Shown in pieces: positions 11,290-24,757 of a DNA stretch of 64,000 bases. The DNA lies in assembly GCF_000315625.1 (NCBI RefSeq), contig NW_005434673.1, forward strand, positions 599,941 through 663,940, in the 5' to 3' direction. Each line of letters begins with the position of its first letter. The first letter of the stretch is position 1. This stretch comes from Guillardia theta CCMP2712. Taxonomy: Eukaryota; Cryptophyceae; Pyrenomonadales; Geminigeraceae. Under the pieces are notes generated by a model. It had not been told where the DNA came from. It ran no database searches and was given only the letters and a program-made list of their open reading frames with translations. Made by a program: the position numbers and the translations under genes.

Positions 11290-12974
11290 ATGGAGCCTCC
11301 TGAGGTCAGAGCAAACAGCTCTCGAAATCAAACTGATCGTTTAGCAGCGAGCGACTATCACTGTTGGCCCGGGTGAAGAAATCGTGAGATCTGGAGACGC
11401 CATTGAGGGCTTGTAAGACATTCCGTGCTGACTTGACCAAACCTAATCCTTGCTGCACAGCTACCTCCTGCTAGCTGGCGAGTGCGACTTGGTCGTGAGG
11501 GTGAGCACAGAGAACGCGTTGACGAGGAGGGTTGAGGAGGAGGAGAGGTTTCTTCTTGCGTCCTCGGTGAATGTCTCACTGTGGGAAACATCGGCTGGTG
11601 ATCAAAGTGCAGATGATGAAGCTGAGGGAGAGCTGTATCCAAGTGAGGAGCAGCAGCGACTGCAAGTTTGAATGGGCCCCGGCATCCTCGCTCCTCCATT
11701 CCGGCAGCTCGGGAGTGGTTCGGAATCGAATGTGGTTGATACTCAGCGCACTGATGGTTTTGATTAGGAGAGCGACGTCAACAAGTGTATCTCAATGCTG
11801 CAGCAGATGTTCAAGGGGGTCTCGAGGTGTACGTGCGCGCTTATCCTCGAGTACTCCAGGATCCGACGCATACAGTACTTCCCTCACCCTCGTCTGCGAG
11901 GCCTGACTGCCTTGAAGTGCAGGCGCTTCGCTCGCTCTGGATGGAAGGACGACGTCGACCGTCGTGTTGCTGGAGGGACAGTGCATAGCAGCTCGAGGTA
12001 TGACAGGAGCCTGTCCGTTGTCGGAGGTGACGGGGTGTGGCAGAGGGGCTCAGGTGCGGGCTATTGCAGGGGCTGCAGCTCCTTCCCCTGACCAGTCGGG
12101 ACGTCGCTGTCCGCCTCGACGCAGTCACAAGTTGCCTGCTGATGGTGATGGAGCGACAGAGAGAAGAGGACATGGTGCGACTGGTCACCTCAGACCCCAG
12201 CTGACATCCTCCAGTCGTGCTGCCTCGGCGACCTCCTGCCCTTGAAGCAGCTGCTCTCCTGCGGTCATGGCGACCCTCCGGCTCGGTGCGCGAGGCCTCT
12301 CACTTGCGTCGCTCATGCTCCCTCAGGCTCTCGAGCCTCATCTGGACCTTCAACCAGAGACCCGCCAGACCTCCAGGCCGAACGCCCCTCGCACGTGCGG
12401 CAGCCGCTGCAGGAGGAAACGCTGAGGAGGAGAAAGTGCCGCCTGCCACCAGCCCGACGGTCGTCACACAGAGGGGGATAGGAAGAACCAGCTCCCTGCG
12501 CCCGAGCAGCGTTGCTGGTGCGTCTGTGAGCTAGCATCGGTCCTCTGAGTTGAGGTAAAGGCACGCGGCGGCTCTGCTGGTTGAGCACAGACGTGCTGGA
12601 GCCAACGTTGCACTACGAGCAGCTGATCCCGTTGATGTCCCGCAAAGAGAACATCGAGCATGTAGCTCCAGGTGACGCGTGCGATGACAGAGCTTGACGA
12701 CTCCTGCTGGCAGGCGAGACGCTCTTTCCTGACGCAGAACAACAAGATCGTCAACAGCCTCAAAGATAAGCGCGTCGCCCTCATCAAGCACGTTCACTCA
12801 AACCAGTTCGACCCCGCGCGCTTCACCGACATCTGCGGGCCCAAGAACGCGATCAACAACTCGTTCCTGTACCGCATCTCCAAGGTGGCGGAGAAGATCA
12901 GACTGGCAGAGACCGGACGCGACAAGATCGACGAGCAGCTGCGGAGACTCCCAGGACACCTCCAGCTGAGGTAG
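11290..12974 (+). CDS. Partly resolved gene with cyclic-nucleotide-binding-like segment
   Basis: Exons at 11290-11304, 11345-11412 and 11461 onward join in frame. They give ITVGPGEEIVRSGDAIEGF followed by YLLLAGECDLVVR, which matches the beta-roll core of cyclic-nucleotide-binding domains (GE-x-I-x-GD and F-Y-x-L-x-x-G). The short first exon (MEPPE) may be internal; if so, the true N-terminus lies upstream. Further coding-like pieces follow: ESDVNKCISMLQQMFKG (about 11770), LTSRDVAVRLDAV with CLLMVMERQREEDM (about 12080-12190), and a clean exon near 12670-12960 (KIVNSLKDKRVALIKHVHS, NNSFLYRISKVAEKIRLAE). I could not connect all exons, and the second half may be a separate gene. The downstream helical domain is not recognised. 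Confidence 0.45.
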
Positions 12975-13112
12975 GGGATGACATGCCCTCCTACATGTTT
13001 CTGTATCTCACCGACTGCCGCTCCTCAGAGAAATCTTGACGGCAGACAAGAAGAAAGAGAAGGCCGGTATCGCTTGACCTCAACAACTCTAACAACGTGC
13101 CATCTCAAGTCT

Positions 13113-14300
13113 CTAGTGTACATCCTCCCGTTCCTCGATCCCGAACTCCTTGTCTCCATGCACAAGAACGTACCCCGAGTCCGTTATCCTGATGTTGTGC
13201 TGGCATCTCGTCAGAGCAGCTGGAGACGTATAGAGCCCCACCTGGAGGACTTGCTGGACGACGTTGGAGGCGATGAGCGCGTCAGCTCCGACTGGAGTCG
13301 TAGGGTCAGCAGCACCTGGAGGGCGAGGGGAGGAGCAACCAGGGGAGGGATGGTAGACGCGTCCCTCCGACGAGATCTTGAGCTTCGACGGTTGAAAGCT
13401 CATCCTGCCGGCACTTTCATCGCCCTTGACGCGCAGAGAAAGTAGGACCTGAGGTTGTGCGCGTAAACCAGAGACTCGCCCTCCATGCGGTTGAAGACGA
13501 CACCTTCGGTCGTCAGACCCTCCTCCTCCTCCTCCTCCTCCTCGAATCTTCACCTGTATCCGCTGCTCGCACGAAGTTCATCTCCCTCCTACATCGCACG
13601 TGTCATCATCCCAAGGCACCTCCAACGTTGACGCACCCGCACGGCGAGAGGTACTGATAGGTGGGAAGATACTTGCCTTGAGCCATGTCAGCGACCCTCG
13701 CACCAGCTACAGCAACATGGAGGGGGGAGTTCGAAGGGGGGCAGGGGGGGAGAGGGGTTGAACGGGGGTTCCCGCGATTGTAGCAGGAGGAAGGGAGGAG
13801 GACCAAGAAGGGAGGAGAGAAGGAGGCAGGAAGGCAGGAAGGCAGGAAGGATGTACCGAGATCATTCACTCGCAGCTGCCGGAAGAAGAAATCGAGGAAC
13901 TTGGGCTCCTACTGTTCGTCATTCTCGTCCCCCGCCTGACGAGCAGGCGACACCTTAAGGCTCGTCGCGAAGTTGAACACCTGCGAGTGATGAGTAGCAG
14001 CATCGTATGAAACCTCTGCTCCTCCTACCTTCCTCCTAGTCCTTGTGCCGCTTTCCTCATGACACTCGTCTAAGTACAACCTGCCATGGAGGTCCTGCGG
14101 CAGAGGTCACGCGGGAGCGAGCGAGCGAGGGAGCAGGAGCGAGCGAGGGGGAGGAGGTACCACGAAGTAGAAGTACTCTCTTGTTGGGGCTGAGCTGATC
14201 CATCTCACCCCCCGCCTCATCATCCTCTTCCCCTGCCACCTTCCCGCTGCCCCTGCCCAGCCCATAGCACAAACTGAGCAAACTCGAGCCTTTTTTTTAC
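13113..14300 (-). CDS. UPF0598 family protein (C8orf82-like)
   Basis: Minus-strand exons spell out the whole conserved family in order: TREYFYFV, DLHGRLYLDE, VFNFATSLK, EPKFLDFFFRQLRVN, YLPTYQYLSPCG, GVVFNRMEGESLVYAHNLR, MSFQPSKLKISSEGRVYHPSP, VGADALIASNVVQQVLQ and GYVLVHGDKEFGIEE, then a stop at 13113-13115. The human relative C8orf82 has the same blocks; the family's biochemical function is not established. A 44-nt GT-AG intron between AHNLR and MSFQP removes what first looks like a frameshift. The 5' end lies near 14300, next to the assembly gap, and the initiator is not certain. Confidence 0.8.
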
Positions 14301-14402
14301 CGGCCACATCCATGGAGGGTGCCAGCGAGATGGCGGGGAAGAGGGAGGGCGACAAGAGGGGAGGGGGGAGGGAGAAGGATGGATGGCGAGTCTTGAGTAA
14401 GC

Positions 14403-14502
14403 NNNNNNNNNNNNNNNNNNNNNNNNNNNNNNNNNNNNNNNNNNNNNNNNNNNNNNNNNNNNNNNNNNNNNNNNNNNNNNNNNNNNNNNNNNNNNNNNNN
14501 NN
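14403..14502. other. Assembly gap (100 N)
   Basis: Exactly 100 unknown bases, the usual placeholder for a gap of unestimated size. Reading frames that cross it are meaningless. Confidence 1.
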
Positions 14503-14639
14503 AGGAGGGGGATTGTAGGGACAAAAGTAGAAATGTGGAGAAAGTTTGGAAGGAGAACCGGTGGACGAGACAAGGAGATCTCTCCCTCAGCTACGAGAGG
14601 GTGAGGTGATCATGCTCGCAGGCGTGACTGTCGGTGTCT

Positions 14640-15372
14640 ATGGCTGCACCGGATGGGGAGGCGCCGGTAGAGTATGAAGAATTATACAAGGAATGCGGCG
14701 CTCAGATTGGGGCTGGAGTAGGAGCAGGCATGTCGTTCCCGCCCGTGCTCCTCTCATACCTGAGCAGGCTTCCTCTACGGGTGGATGAAGGGGTTGAGAG
14801 AGAACCAGCATCTCGCCGGAAAGTACGGCAAGGATAGCGTTTACAGAGGCGTCGTCGCCGTGTTCCGGTGACGTAGCCCCTAGAGCCGGTCCATGCGCTG
14901 ACCCCGTGCTCAGAGTCCCGGCGAACTTCGTGCCGGCGTCACTGCAAGGAGCGAGCTGGGCTGCGAGCATTGGAGGAGTGGCTGCGTCCTTTGGGTTCCT
15001 CCAGCTGTTCCTCGAGCTGGAGCGCATCAAGGTTATCTCGGCCATCCGTAAGGGCAACAAAGGGGAGGACAAGCTGAGCGTCGCAGGGATGCTCGCGCGC
15101 TCGGTCGATCCCGCCATGCTCTGCTCGCCCTACAGTCAAGTGTTCCCTGCCACGGCCTCTGGGCTGATCGTCGGGAGCTACTGTGGGTATGCGAGGCAGC
15201 GAGGTAGGAGGGGAGAGGAGAGAGGGGGAGGGAGGAGCCGCCGTGACGCAGGGGGGCAGGGCTGCAGGGGATCGTGCTGGGATCGCTGCTGGGGGTAGGG
15301 ATACCACTGATCATCAAGACGTCGGAGGTTTATTCGAACCTGAAGCTCAAGGAGCTGGTGAGCGTCTCCTGA
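14640..15372 (+). CDS. Small glycine-rich membrane protein
   Basis: Four exons join cleanly. The first (from Met at 14640, MAAPDGEAPVEYEELY) ends at 14727 after AQIGAGVGAG. A 40-nt GC-AG intron follows, then FLYGWMKGLRENQHLAGKYG up to GVVAVFR, then VPANFVPASLQGASWAASIG with FGFLQLFLELERIKVIS and LIVGSYCGYARQR, and a last exon GIVLGSLLGVGIPLIIK with stop at 15370-15372. The product is about 180-190 aa with three or four Gly/Ala-rich hydrophobic segments. This is loosely like Tim17/Tim22-type four-helix inner-membrane proteins, but no diagnostic motif is present. Membrane location is well supported; the family assignment is not. Confidence 0.6.
14728..14767 (+). other. GC-AG intron in membrane-protein gene
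   Basis: Donor GCATGT and acceptor GAGCAG give a 40-nt phase-1 intron that restores GAGF-LYGWMKG across the junction. Without removal the frame terminates about 70 nt downstream. Confidence 0.7.
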
Positions 15373-15494
15373 CCTTGTGCCCGACCGTCGCTAAAGTGCA
15401 CGCGAAACAGCAACAGAGATGAGGAGGAGGAGCTAGCACAGCTCGTTCCCGCAGTTTCCCAGGGAGTCCGTTGAGTCTGGTAGATGAGCATGGC

Positions 15495-17823
<2,329 letters not shown>

Positions 17824-19035
17824 GTCGAGATCCGCAAGTTGCGGTGAGGTCGTGACGGGGGCGGGTGGTATTTTTGTTTAGGGTAGGGGTAGTCAAAGGT
17901 CCTTCGACTACGGGTCCAAAGACTGAGGATAAAGTACAGAGGTAGGGTAGTCAAGGAGAAGTCGGCGGTGGTGTGAATAAGAACGGGGAAGAGGGGAGTA
18001 GGGGGGTGGGGTACTTGAAATGGGGGGTCCAAAAAGGGGGGAGGGGGAACGAAGGTTGGCGTGAGGTATGAAGGTACAGTTTGAAATTATGAATGTCTTG
18101 ATAAACCACTTCTTTAAATTTCAACATTTGGACGATAATTGTGATGTCTGCACCTGTAACTTGGAGTCTTAATTTCAGATTGTTTTGCGGATCCGCCAAT
18201 CTGAAAGGAATAAGACGCATTGTGAAGTACCGGTGGTTACAAGACTCATTTGATGGGTTCGGTGATATATCACTACCGGTGAATATGACGTTTAAAAAAC
18301 GGGTAGGGGTAATGCAAACGGAGGCCGCAAGGACACTAGAGCAGGTGTAGATTGTGAACCTGGTACAGGTCTTGTACCAACAACTTAACTTAACTTTGAG
18401 TAAAACTTCATAATAGGTTAACTAAAAAAAAGTATCCGGACGACCGGACGTCACTGTGGGTTGGGCGAACGAGAGCCTAGTACCGTGAGTACAAGTCACG
18501 TCGCCGAAATGCAATCCGTGTTGCAATGTCAACAAGCCGCTGAGCAGATCCTGAGCAAGCTGTCTCCGCCGGGCCGGCCCTCGGCTTATTTCAGTTTTCG
18601 TTGACGCCCATTGAACTCAGTTGTCAGTCATACTGGCGTATGGCATGCAAGGAGATCGAGTACGGTAGGGAAGGGAGCCATGCCTGAGGAGTAGCTTGCA
18701 GGATCCGATAGAGAGATCAGAGCGCCTTCTGGGAGACCAGGCAAAAGGCGAGCAGCTACTACGGCCGTGCGAGCATTCTAGCTCCAGGACGTGGTGAATA
18801 ATATGAAAAATATCAAGTATACGACATGGGAATCGATGACAATGACAACAACATGAAAATCGTTCTCCTTTAAAAGGAGATGTCGCATGAGTTTCAAATC
18901 AAGAAGCTCAAAAACCTAGCTCGGTGCCGCAGTGTGTGGTCTGCAGATGGACCGAGGTGAAGACTGGAGTGTGGATACAAGTGTTTCCTCGAGAGACCTT
19001 CTTCAAGGTATTGTCGCTGGTCGACTCACAGGATC

Positions 19036-19272
19036 CACTCGCACCAGAGGAGGACGCCGAAAGAGCTGAACAGGCTGCTGATAGCCAAGCATGACCCACG
19101 AAAGGCTGCATGCAAGGACGTGGGAGTTCCGGAAGACTTCGAGCTACGTCGTTTCGACGATGGCCCGGAGCTCAATGGAGCTTGCCCTGTTGTCGATGCT
19201 TCGCCGGACCTAGCTGCAAGGTGCGACGAGGCACGGCGCGGTTTCAGTTTGCGATCAGAGTGTTCCGGATGA
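19036..19272 (+). CDS. Possible exon of an unknown protein
   Basis: An open frame without Met start reading PKELNRLLIAKHDPRKAACKD and VPEDFELRRFDDGPELNGA, ending at TGA 19270-19272. Composition is protein-like, but I see no domain. The upstream exon (perhaps TGVWIQVFPRETFFK at about 18960-19010) does not join it convincingly. Treat as a candidate only. Confidence 0.25.
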   Translation, partial: HSHQRRTPKELNRLLIAKHDPRKAACKDVGVPEDFELRRFDDGPELNGACPVVDASPDLAARCDEARRGFSLRSECSG

Positions 19273-19697
19273 CGTTTCGCCGAGAGGCTCAGTATCATAT
19301 ACCTTATGCTTATGATAATTTTCTTACTCCCTTCCTGATCTTCGCCCCTTCCACGTTACTCTCTCTCCCTTGGCCTTCAATTTTCCAGCCTTGCCGCGGC
19401 TGTACAAGCTTTGGGGTGGTCAAATACAAAGTGTTCTAAAGGGCCGAGCATAGCCTCTGAACATTTTGACGGCCGGATGATGTGACTTGAAGTGCACGAA
19501 TCCTGCACAATGCCACTGTATCAAGGATGGCTCGCCCTGTTCTAGTCCGATCTTACTTTCTCACTTCGCTGTACTACGCAACACTTTGCTGCACCCACAC
19601 ATCTGATGGGTGGAGGATGGAAAGATAAATTCATTTTTGTTTGAACAAGCGAATAATCGATGAACATTCAAAAGCAGGAAGAATAACAATCTATCAT

Positions 19698-20214
19698 CTA
19701 GATCTTGCACATTTTCTGAAAGAAAAGGCGCGTTAAAATCGTCAAAGTCTCAAGAGAAGAAGAGACATACATGATTCCAGGCACACGATGCAGACTTATC
19801 CCATCGACTCCTTGCACTGTAGCTGTGAGATGGGCCAGTCTACAACGATACTGCAGTCAGCAACAACCTGCAGTTAGGCAAATGCCGTTACCATCGCAAG
19901 CACTTGCTTCATCGCCTTCTCAGGGTTGGCCTCAACCTGCAAAGAAATCATTGAATCAGCCAGGCATGTGAAAGATTTGCACAAAGAAGCGAATTAATGC
20001 TGTAAACAAAGGAGGATGCAAAGTCAACACTGTTGTCATAAAATGATCGCATTGCAAAAATCCGCACATCCCTACACATTGAGCTCAGGATCATGGGTGC
20101 CATCAGAACCCTTGCCCTTGTTGTACATCAAGGCAGCAAGAGACCGTCCTGCTCTCCTCCTACCTGCGCGAACGATGGCGGCTTCCCCATGCTGTAGAGC
20201 TCGGCGAACGGCAT
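19698..20214 (-). CDS. Possible small three-exon gene
   Basis: Minus-strand pieces MPFAELYSMGKPPSFAQ (from Met at 20214), VEANPEKAMKQVLAM and YRCRLAHLTATVQGVDG can be joined in phase 0 with GT-AG introns. They end at TAG 19698-19700 after FFQKMCKI. The first intron would be about 230 nt, unusually long for this window, so an extra exon may be missing. No family recognised. Confidence 0.28.
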
Positions 20215-21117
20215 GGCGGCTGTCTCTTCGTTCCTCTAACCCAAAAAAAGAACTATTTGAGTGGTAGGGGATGGCCCGTCCCCCATCACAGTAATAAGTA
20301 AAAGTAGGGTTGGCCCGCTGCTTGTCCTGACGCCGAAAATACTGTGAAAAGCAGAAAGAGGGGGTAGGGTATGAAGAAGTACGGGTCCTCTTCAATGATT
20401 TACTTGGGATTTACCGCTGGTGGGGTATATTGGATGGGGTTGGGCAGGGGTGGGTAAGATCAATCCCTGACCAGGGCGCGTGCAGACGTCATCATGGTAA
20501 GAGGCGGGGAAGCGGAGGAGAGAGCCAGAGAGGAGGAGGAAGAGGAAGAGGAGAGGAGGAGGAAGTATCAGTTCGTAGCAAGAAGAAGTGTTCCTTGATG
20601 GAAACATTTTCCCTTGCCTACACCCTAGGCATGTGCATTCTTTCGGTGTCCGACGTGAATCATTGCGACCGTTGCAAGGAAGGAAAGCCGGAGGCTCTCA
20701 CAACTGATTGGCGAGTGTACATGACCATAGTCTAGCACAGGTAGTTTAGCATCAAGATAGAATGAGCATCTCCGCGAGAGGGTGCAGTGATCCCCTGCTG
20801 GCTTGATGCAAGAGGGCAGAGGTAGCGCCAGCTTCGCTTCTCCAGCTCATGCGGGCTCATCATGTCGTCTTGATTCCTCTGTTTCTCCAGGGAATTCGCG
20901 GCCTGACAGCGTTCTTGGATCGTTTCCCTTCCGTCTGGGACACTCTCGTTTTGAAGCCACTGGTATCGCTCCTCGTCTGATCCTTTATGAAGCACCTGGG
21001 ACCTTTCACTCCTCCGTGCTTGTCTTGGAGTCTTTGTCATCATCGTGCTTGTCTTGTAGTCTTTGTCATCATCGTGCTTGTATGCTCCATGGTTCAAGAT
21101 GTTGAGACATTTGCCAG

Positions 21118-24100
21118 ACTCCGGCGGAGATCAAGGAGGGCAAGCAAAGAACGATCAAGCTAGCTGTCGATGGCTACGCATTGCTGTAAATGACGAAGTT
21201 GAAGCTGCCATGTTTGATGTGCTTGCAGCTACTACCTGTACTTCTCCAATAACTTCAACTGTGTCTGTGGAGGACAGTATGGGCAGTTTGCAGGTGAGGG
21301 AGCAGGTTTGATCTTGTCCTGCTCAAGTTAACCCCCGCACAGAGTTCACGAGGACCTACATCACAAACCTTCAGAAGAACGGGTTCTCGCTCTTCGTCGT
21401 CATGGATGGCACCATCGAGGAGGTCGAGCTCTCCTCGCGAGTGCAAGTACACGCTCACTCCGCTGCAGGTCAAGGAGCAGACGGTCGTGCAGCGGGAGAC
21501 TGACCTGGTCAAGACGGTGAAGCAGCTGACCAGCGCTGAGAAGTGAGCGACAAGGCGACATGCCTGTGACGTATCTCACCCGCTAGCTACAGGTACTGGG
21601 GCAAGAAGGCACTTCCCATCCTCTGCCGCCACGTGTTCGTCGAGGTCTTGCAGGCTCTCAACGTCAAGATCGCGTTCGTGGACGGGGAGGCGGACAAGGT
21701 GGTGGCTGCTCTTGCGCGAGCCAATACATGCTGCGCCATCTCCAAGGACTCCGACTTCTACGTGCTCGAGCTCCCTGCGGGCTACATCCCCGTCGACATG
21801 CTCGAGGTCAACCGCTCCGGTCACGTGGTCGCCAAGAGGTTCGCGCGCTCTCGCTTCCTCCAGGTCAGCATGGTTGTGCAGGAAGAGGAGGAGGAGGAGG
21901 AGGAGGAGGAGGGGATCACGTTGACGTGGGAGCAGGAGTTGGGGCTCAAGTCAGAGCTTTTCCCTCTCTTTGCGTCTGCTGTCGGCAACGACTTCGTGGG
22001 CCTGGAGCTTCTTCGTCCCTTCCACGTCAGCCTCGCTCAGGAGGAGGCGACTTTGCCTGCCGGCTGGCAGGTAAGCTGAGCGCTACTTGCTGGCTGGTGG
22101 TCTGCTGACTGAGATGAAGGGAGGAGACAAGGAGCCAACGATCCGCGACCTCCTGATTGTGAAAGTTGCAGCGTTCATCGCCAAACATGTTGGAGGGAGG
22201 GGAAGAGAGGCTAGCGAGTTCTGACTCTCGCGCAGGAGACTGAGAGTGCGGCGATCAAGGCGATCTTGGAAGCTGCGGTGAAGCAGCACGAGCAGGACGT
22301 AGCCAACGGGGAGGAAGTGAAGACAACGGGAGACGAGGTGAAGGTATAGCAGAGGAGGGAGGAGAGACTGAGAGTGAGGTAGGAGGAGGGAGACAAGGCG
22401 CAAGTCTTCACCAAGGAAGCGTTGGAGGAGGCGATCAAGACTTCCATTGAGCAGTACAAACTCGATCCTGCGCTCGTGAAGGCGATAGGTGAAGCTCTCT
22501 GGGAGGGGAGGGGAGGAACAGTTGTATCGAGACGTTGGAGGAGGATGAGAAGAGATGTGGAGGAGATGAGAGGATTGAAGGTGGATGATGCGAGGCTGGC
22601 AGGGCCGGAGACCAAGTTGACGACAGGAGCCAAGTGCGGCATGTCGCCCGCGGTTGTGCAGAAATTTCGGGAAGGAAACTTTGACGCGAAGACGATCAAC
22701 GTGCTGACCAGAGGGTGAGCGACTTTCGTCTCCCTGCCTCCTTCCTCCCTCCCTCCTCCTCCTCCTCGTGGTTGTCGTCGTCGTCATCATCATCATCAAC
22801 GGTGCAGAGACTGACGTTCTTGCAGCTCCTTCTGGTGTGGCGGGCTGGTGGAGGACGTGGATGCTGAGTCAGCGTGGTCCTCCTCACGTCCCATCCGCTC
22901 GGCCATGTACGCGATGCTGCTGGAGGGATCGAGGAAGACTGTCAGCGAGCGGGTCCGAGTGGAGGGTCACAAGTTTGGGGAGGAGGAGGTGGAGGTCGCC
23001 TCCTCTAGCCCCCTGCCCTTCTCCGAGGTCTTGAAAGGAGCTGATGCGGCCAAGAGGAGGAAGGTTCTGTTCGATGTGCTCGGCGAGGCCCCGGCCAACG
23101 TCCCCGACAACCTTGTCCTTGCCGCTGCCTGCGTCCGCTACTGGATCAAGACACAGGCTCCCATCACCTCTGTGGAAGTCGCTGCCGTTCTTGCCACCAT
23201 GCTGCAGCGAGACGAGGACAAGGTTGGAGATGCTCATCACTCCTCCTGCTCAGCCCTCCTGCTTCATCCCATCTCTCGCCCTCTCCCGTCCCTTTCGTTC
23301 CTTCGGCCCTCGATGGTGTTTGACCTTTGAGCACAGAACATTCGCCCGAGCAAGGAGGCGAGACCTGGATGGTTCAGTATCAAGGTCCAACTCTTCTCGA
23401 CTCGTTCCTCGTCATCTCTTCTCTTCCCTGCCATCCTCGTCTCATCACATCTCTTGTCTTCTCTTCCTTCTTCTCTCACTTTTTCTCTAGTTTGCTCACA
23501 GACTCGCCCATCTCCAAACCACCTTCCTTAGTGCGAACCTTCTCGACGAGATCTTGTTGCATCCTGTACCTGCGATCAGTGAGTCTTCCTCCTCTCTTCT
23601 CTTCTCCTCCCTGTAACAGTGTCGTAGATGCGGCAGAGGCATATGACGGAGAGTTCTGCCATCGCTTCCATCACCTTCAGTTCCGTGCCAAGGGCATCTC
23701 TGCGCTTTCAGAACAGCTCCGCAAGGATGGAGTCGACTGGCAGACGTTTTGGAGCATGTGAGAGGAGGAGTGGAATAAGGGAGCGGGAGAGGAGGAAGAG
23801 GAGAGGGACGAGAGGTGATGAGCGAGCAGGTACAAGGCAGTAACGGACAAACTTGATGACAAGATCAAAGGAAGCATCCAAGAGAACCTTGAGGGCGGAA
23901 TCATGTGGGGCCCCTCGGTAAGGAGGAGGAGGAGGAGGAGGAGGAGGAGATTGAAACTGGTGGCAGGGTCCTGAGGGAAGAGACGAGACAGTGGAGAAAA
24001 ATGTCGACCTGTCCAAACTGGTTGACGCCAAGAAGGGCGCACAGGTGAGAGGAGGAGGTTGTGCGAGGGAGAGGAATGACTTCTTCAATTCAGGCCAAGG

Positions 24101-24450
24101 GTGTAACGGGAGGCCTGTTTGGAACTCTCCTAGGCGACGAGGAGGATGACGAGGAGGATGAAGAGGAAGAGGAGGAGGTTCCAGTGAAGCCAGCAAGCGC
24201 AGCGGGAGAAAGCGCGGCAGTAGATGACGGGAAGAAGAAGAAGAAGAAGGAAGACGAGGATGAGGTATGTTTCCTTCCCTTGGTCTTGCAATGCCAACGG
24301 CTGCTTGCAGGAGCTTGCGAAGGTGTTGGCCGAGATGGAGGTAACGCGGAGATGGGGGAAGAGAGGGAGGCGATGACGAGTCTACAGGCTGTTGATTCGA
24401 AGCGAGAGCTGCAGAAGAAGAAGGAGAAAGACAGGAAGAAGAAGAAGTAG
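21118..24450 (+). CDS. Asteroid-type XPG-like nuclease domain protein
   Basis: Many short exons together give the ASTE1/Asteroid architecture. The N-terminal XPG-like half has IKLAVDGYALLYYLYF, GGQYGQFA and FSLFVVMDG. The XPG-I part has RHVFVEVLQALNVKIAF, VDGEADKVVAALARAN and AISKDSDFYVL, which contains the acidic residues expected at a metal site. Next comes a helix-turn-helix-like LFPLFASAVGNDFVGLE. The C-terminal half carries RPIRSAMYAMLLEG, VLAAACVRYWI and FAHRLAHLQTTFLSANLL, then an acidic stretch and a Lys-rich tail ending at TAG near 24448. The first exon, expected to start MG-x-x-GL, was not found, so the 5' end given is the first certain exon. Nuclease activity is inferred from family and residues. 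Confidence 0.75.
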
Positions 24451-24757
24451 ATGCATCGAGAGGTCTGCCCGACTCGTTTGGCCTCGCGTCTGACGCTCCT
24501 GCAGTTTCACGTTGTCCTGCTGCTGTTGAAGGCATGAAGATTATCCAACGCCTGCGAGAGATTCACATGCGAAAACTTGATGTAGCTAAAACTGTTTCAC
24601 CGTCAATGTGTTGTACAATGATCGCTCGTTCTCTTGGTTCTCTTGGAGAGCACTCTCGATCCCTGCAAAGATGTCATCACAGTGCTGGTCACTCATCGTC
24701 TACATCATCATCATCATCATCGACTTCATCATCATCATCATCGAACTAACATCGACA
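24451..24757. other. Convergent intergenic region
   Basis: Lies between the stop codons of the plus-strand nuclease and the minus-strand PDZ gene. It holds an (ATC)n tract around 24705-24745. No gene seen. Confidence 0.6.

Larger units (their letters stand above)
17824..21117. other. Mostly intergenic region with weak gene candidates
   Basis: Positions 17860-18420 contain several GGGTAGGGGTA-type elements (17881-17891, 18301-18311) and G-rich strings. Positions 18420-18620 are CpG-rich. Two weak coding candidates (19036-19272 plus, 19698-20214 minus) are listed separately. Positions 20500-20575 are GAGGA-rich. The N-terminal exon of the Asteroid-like nuclease should lie in the last few hundred bases but is not identified. 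Confidence 0.5.

Noticed and set aside
12060-12200. Possible MutS-type motif (LLPLTSRDVAVRLDAV)
   Set aside because: The short resemblance to the MutS lever region is not supported by neighbouring exons or by any ATPase domain.
13395-13500. Apparent frameshift in UPF0598 after VYAHNLR
   Set aside because: A 44-nt GT-AG intron restores HNLRMSFQPSKLK exactly as in the family.
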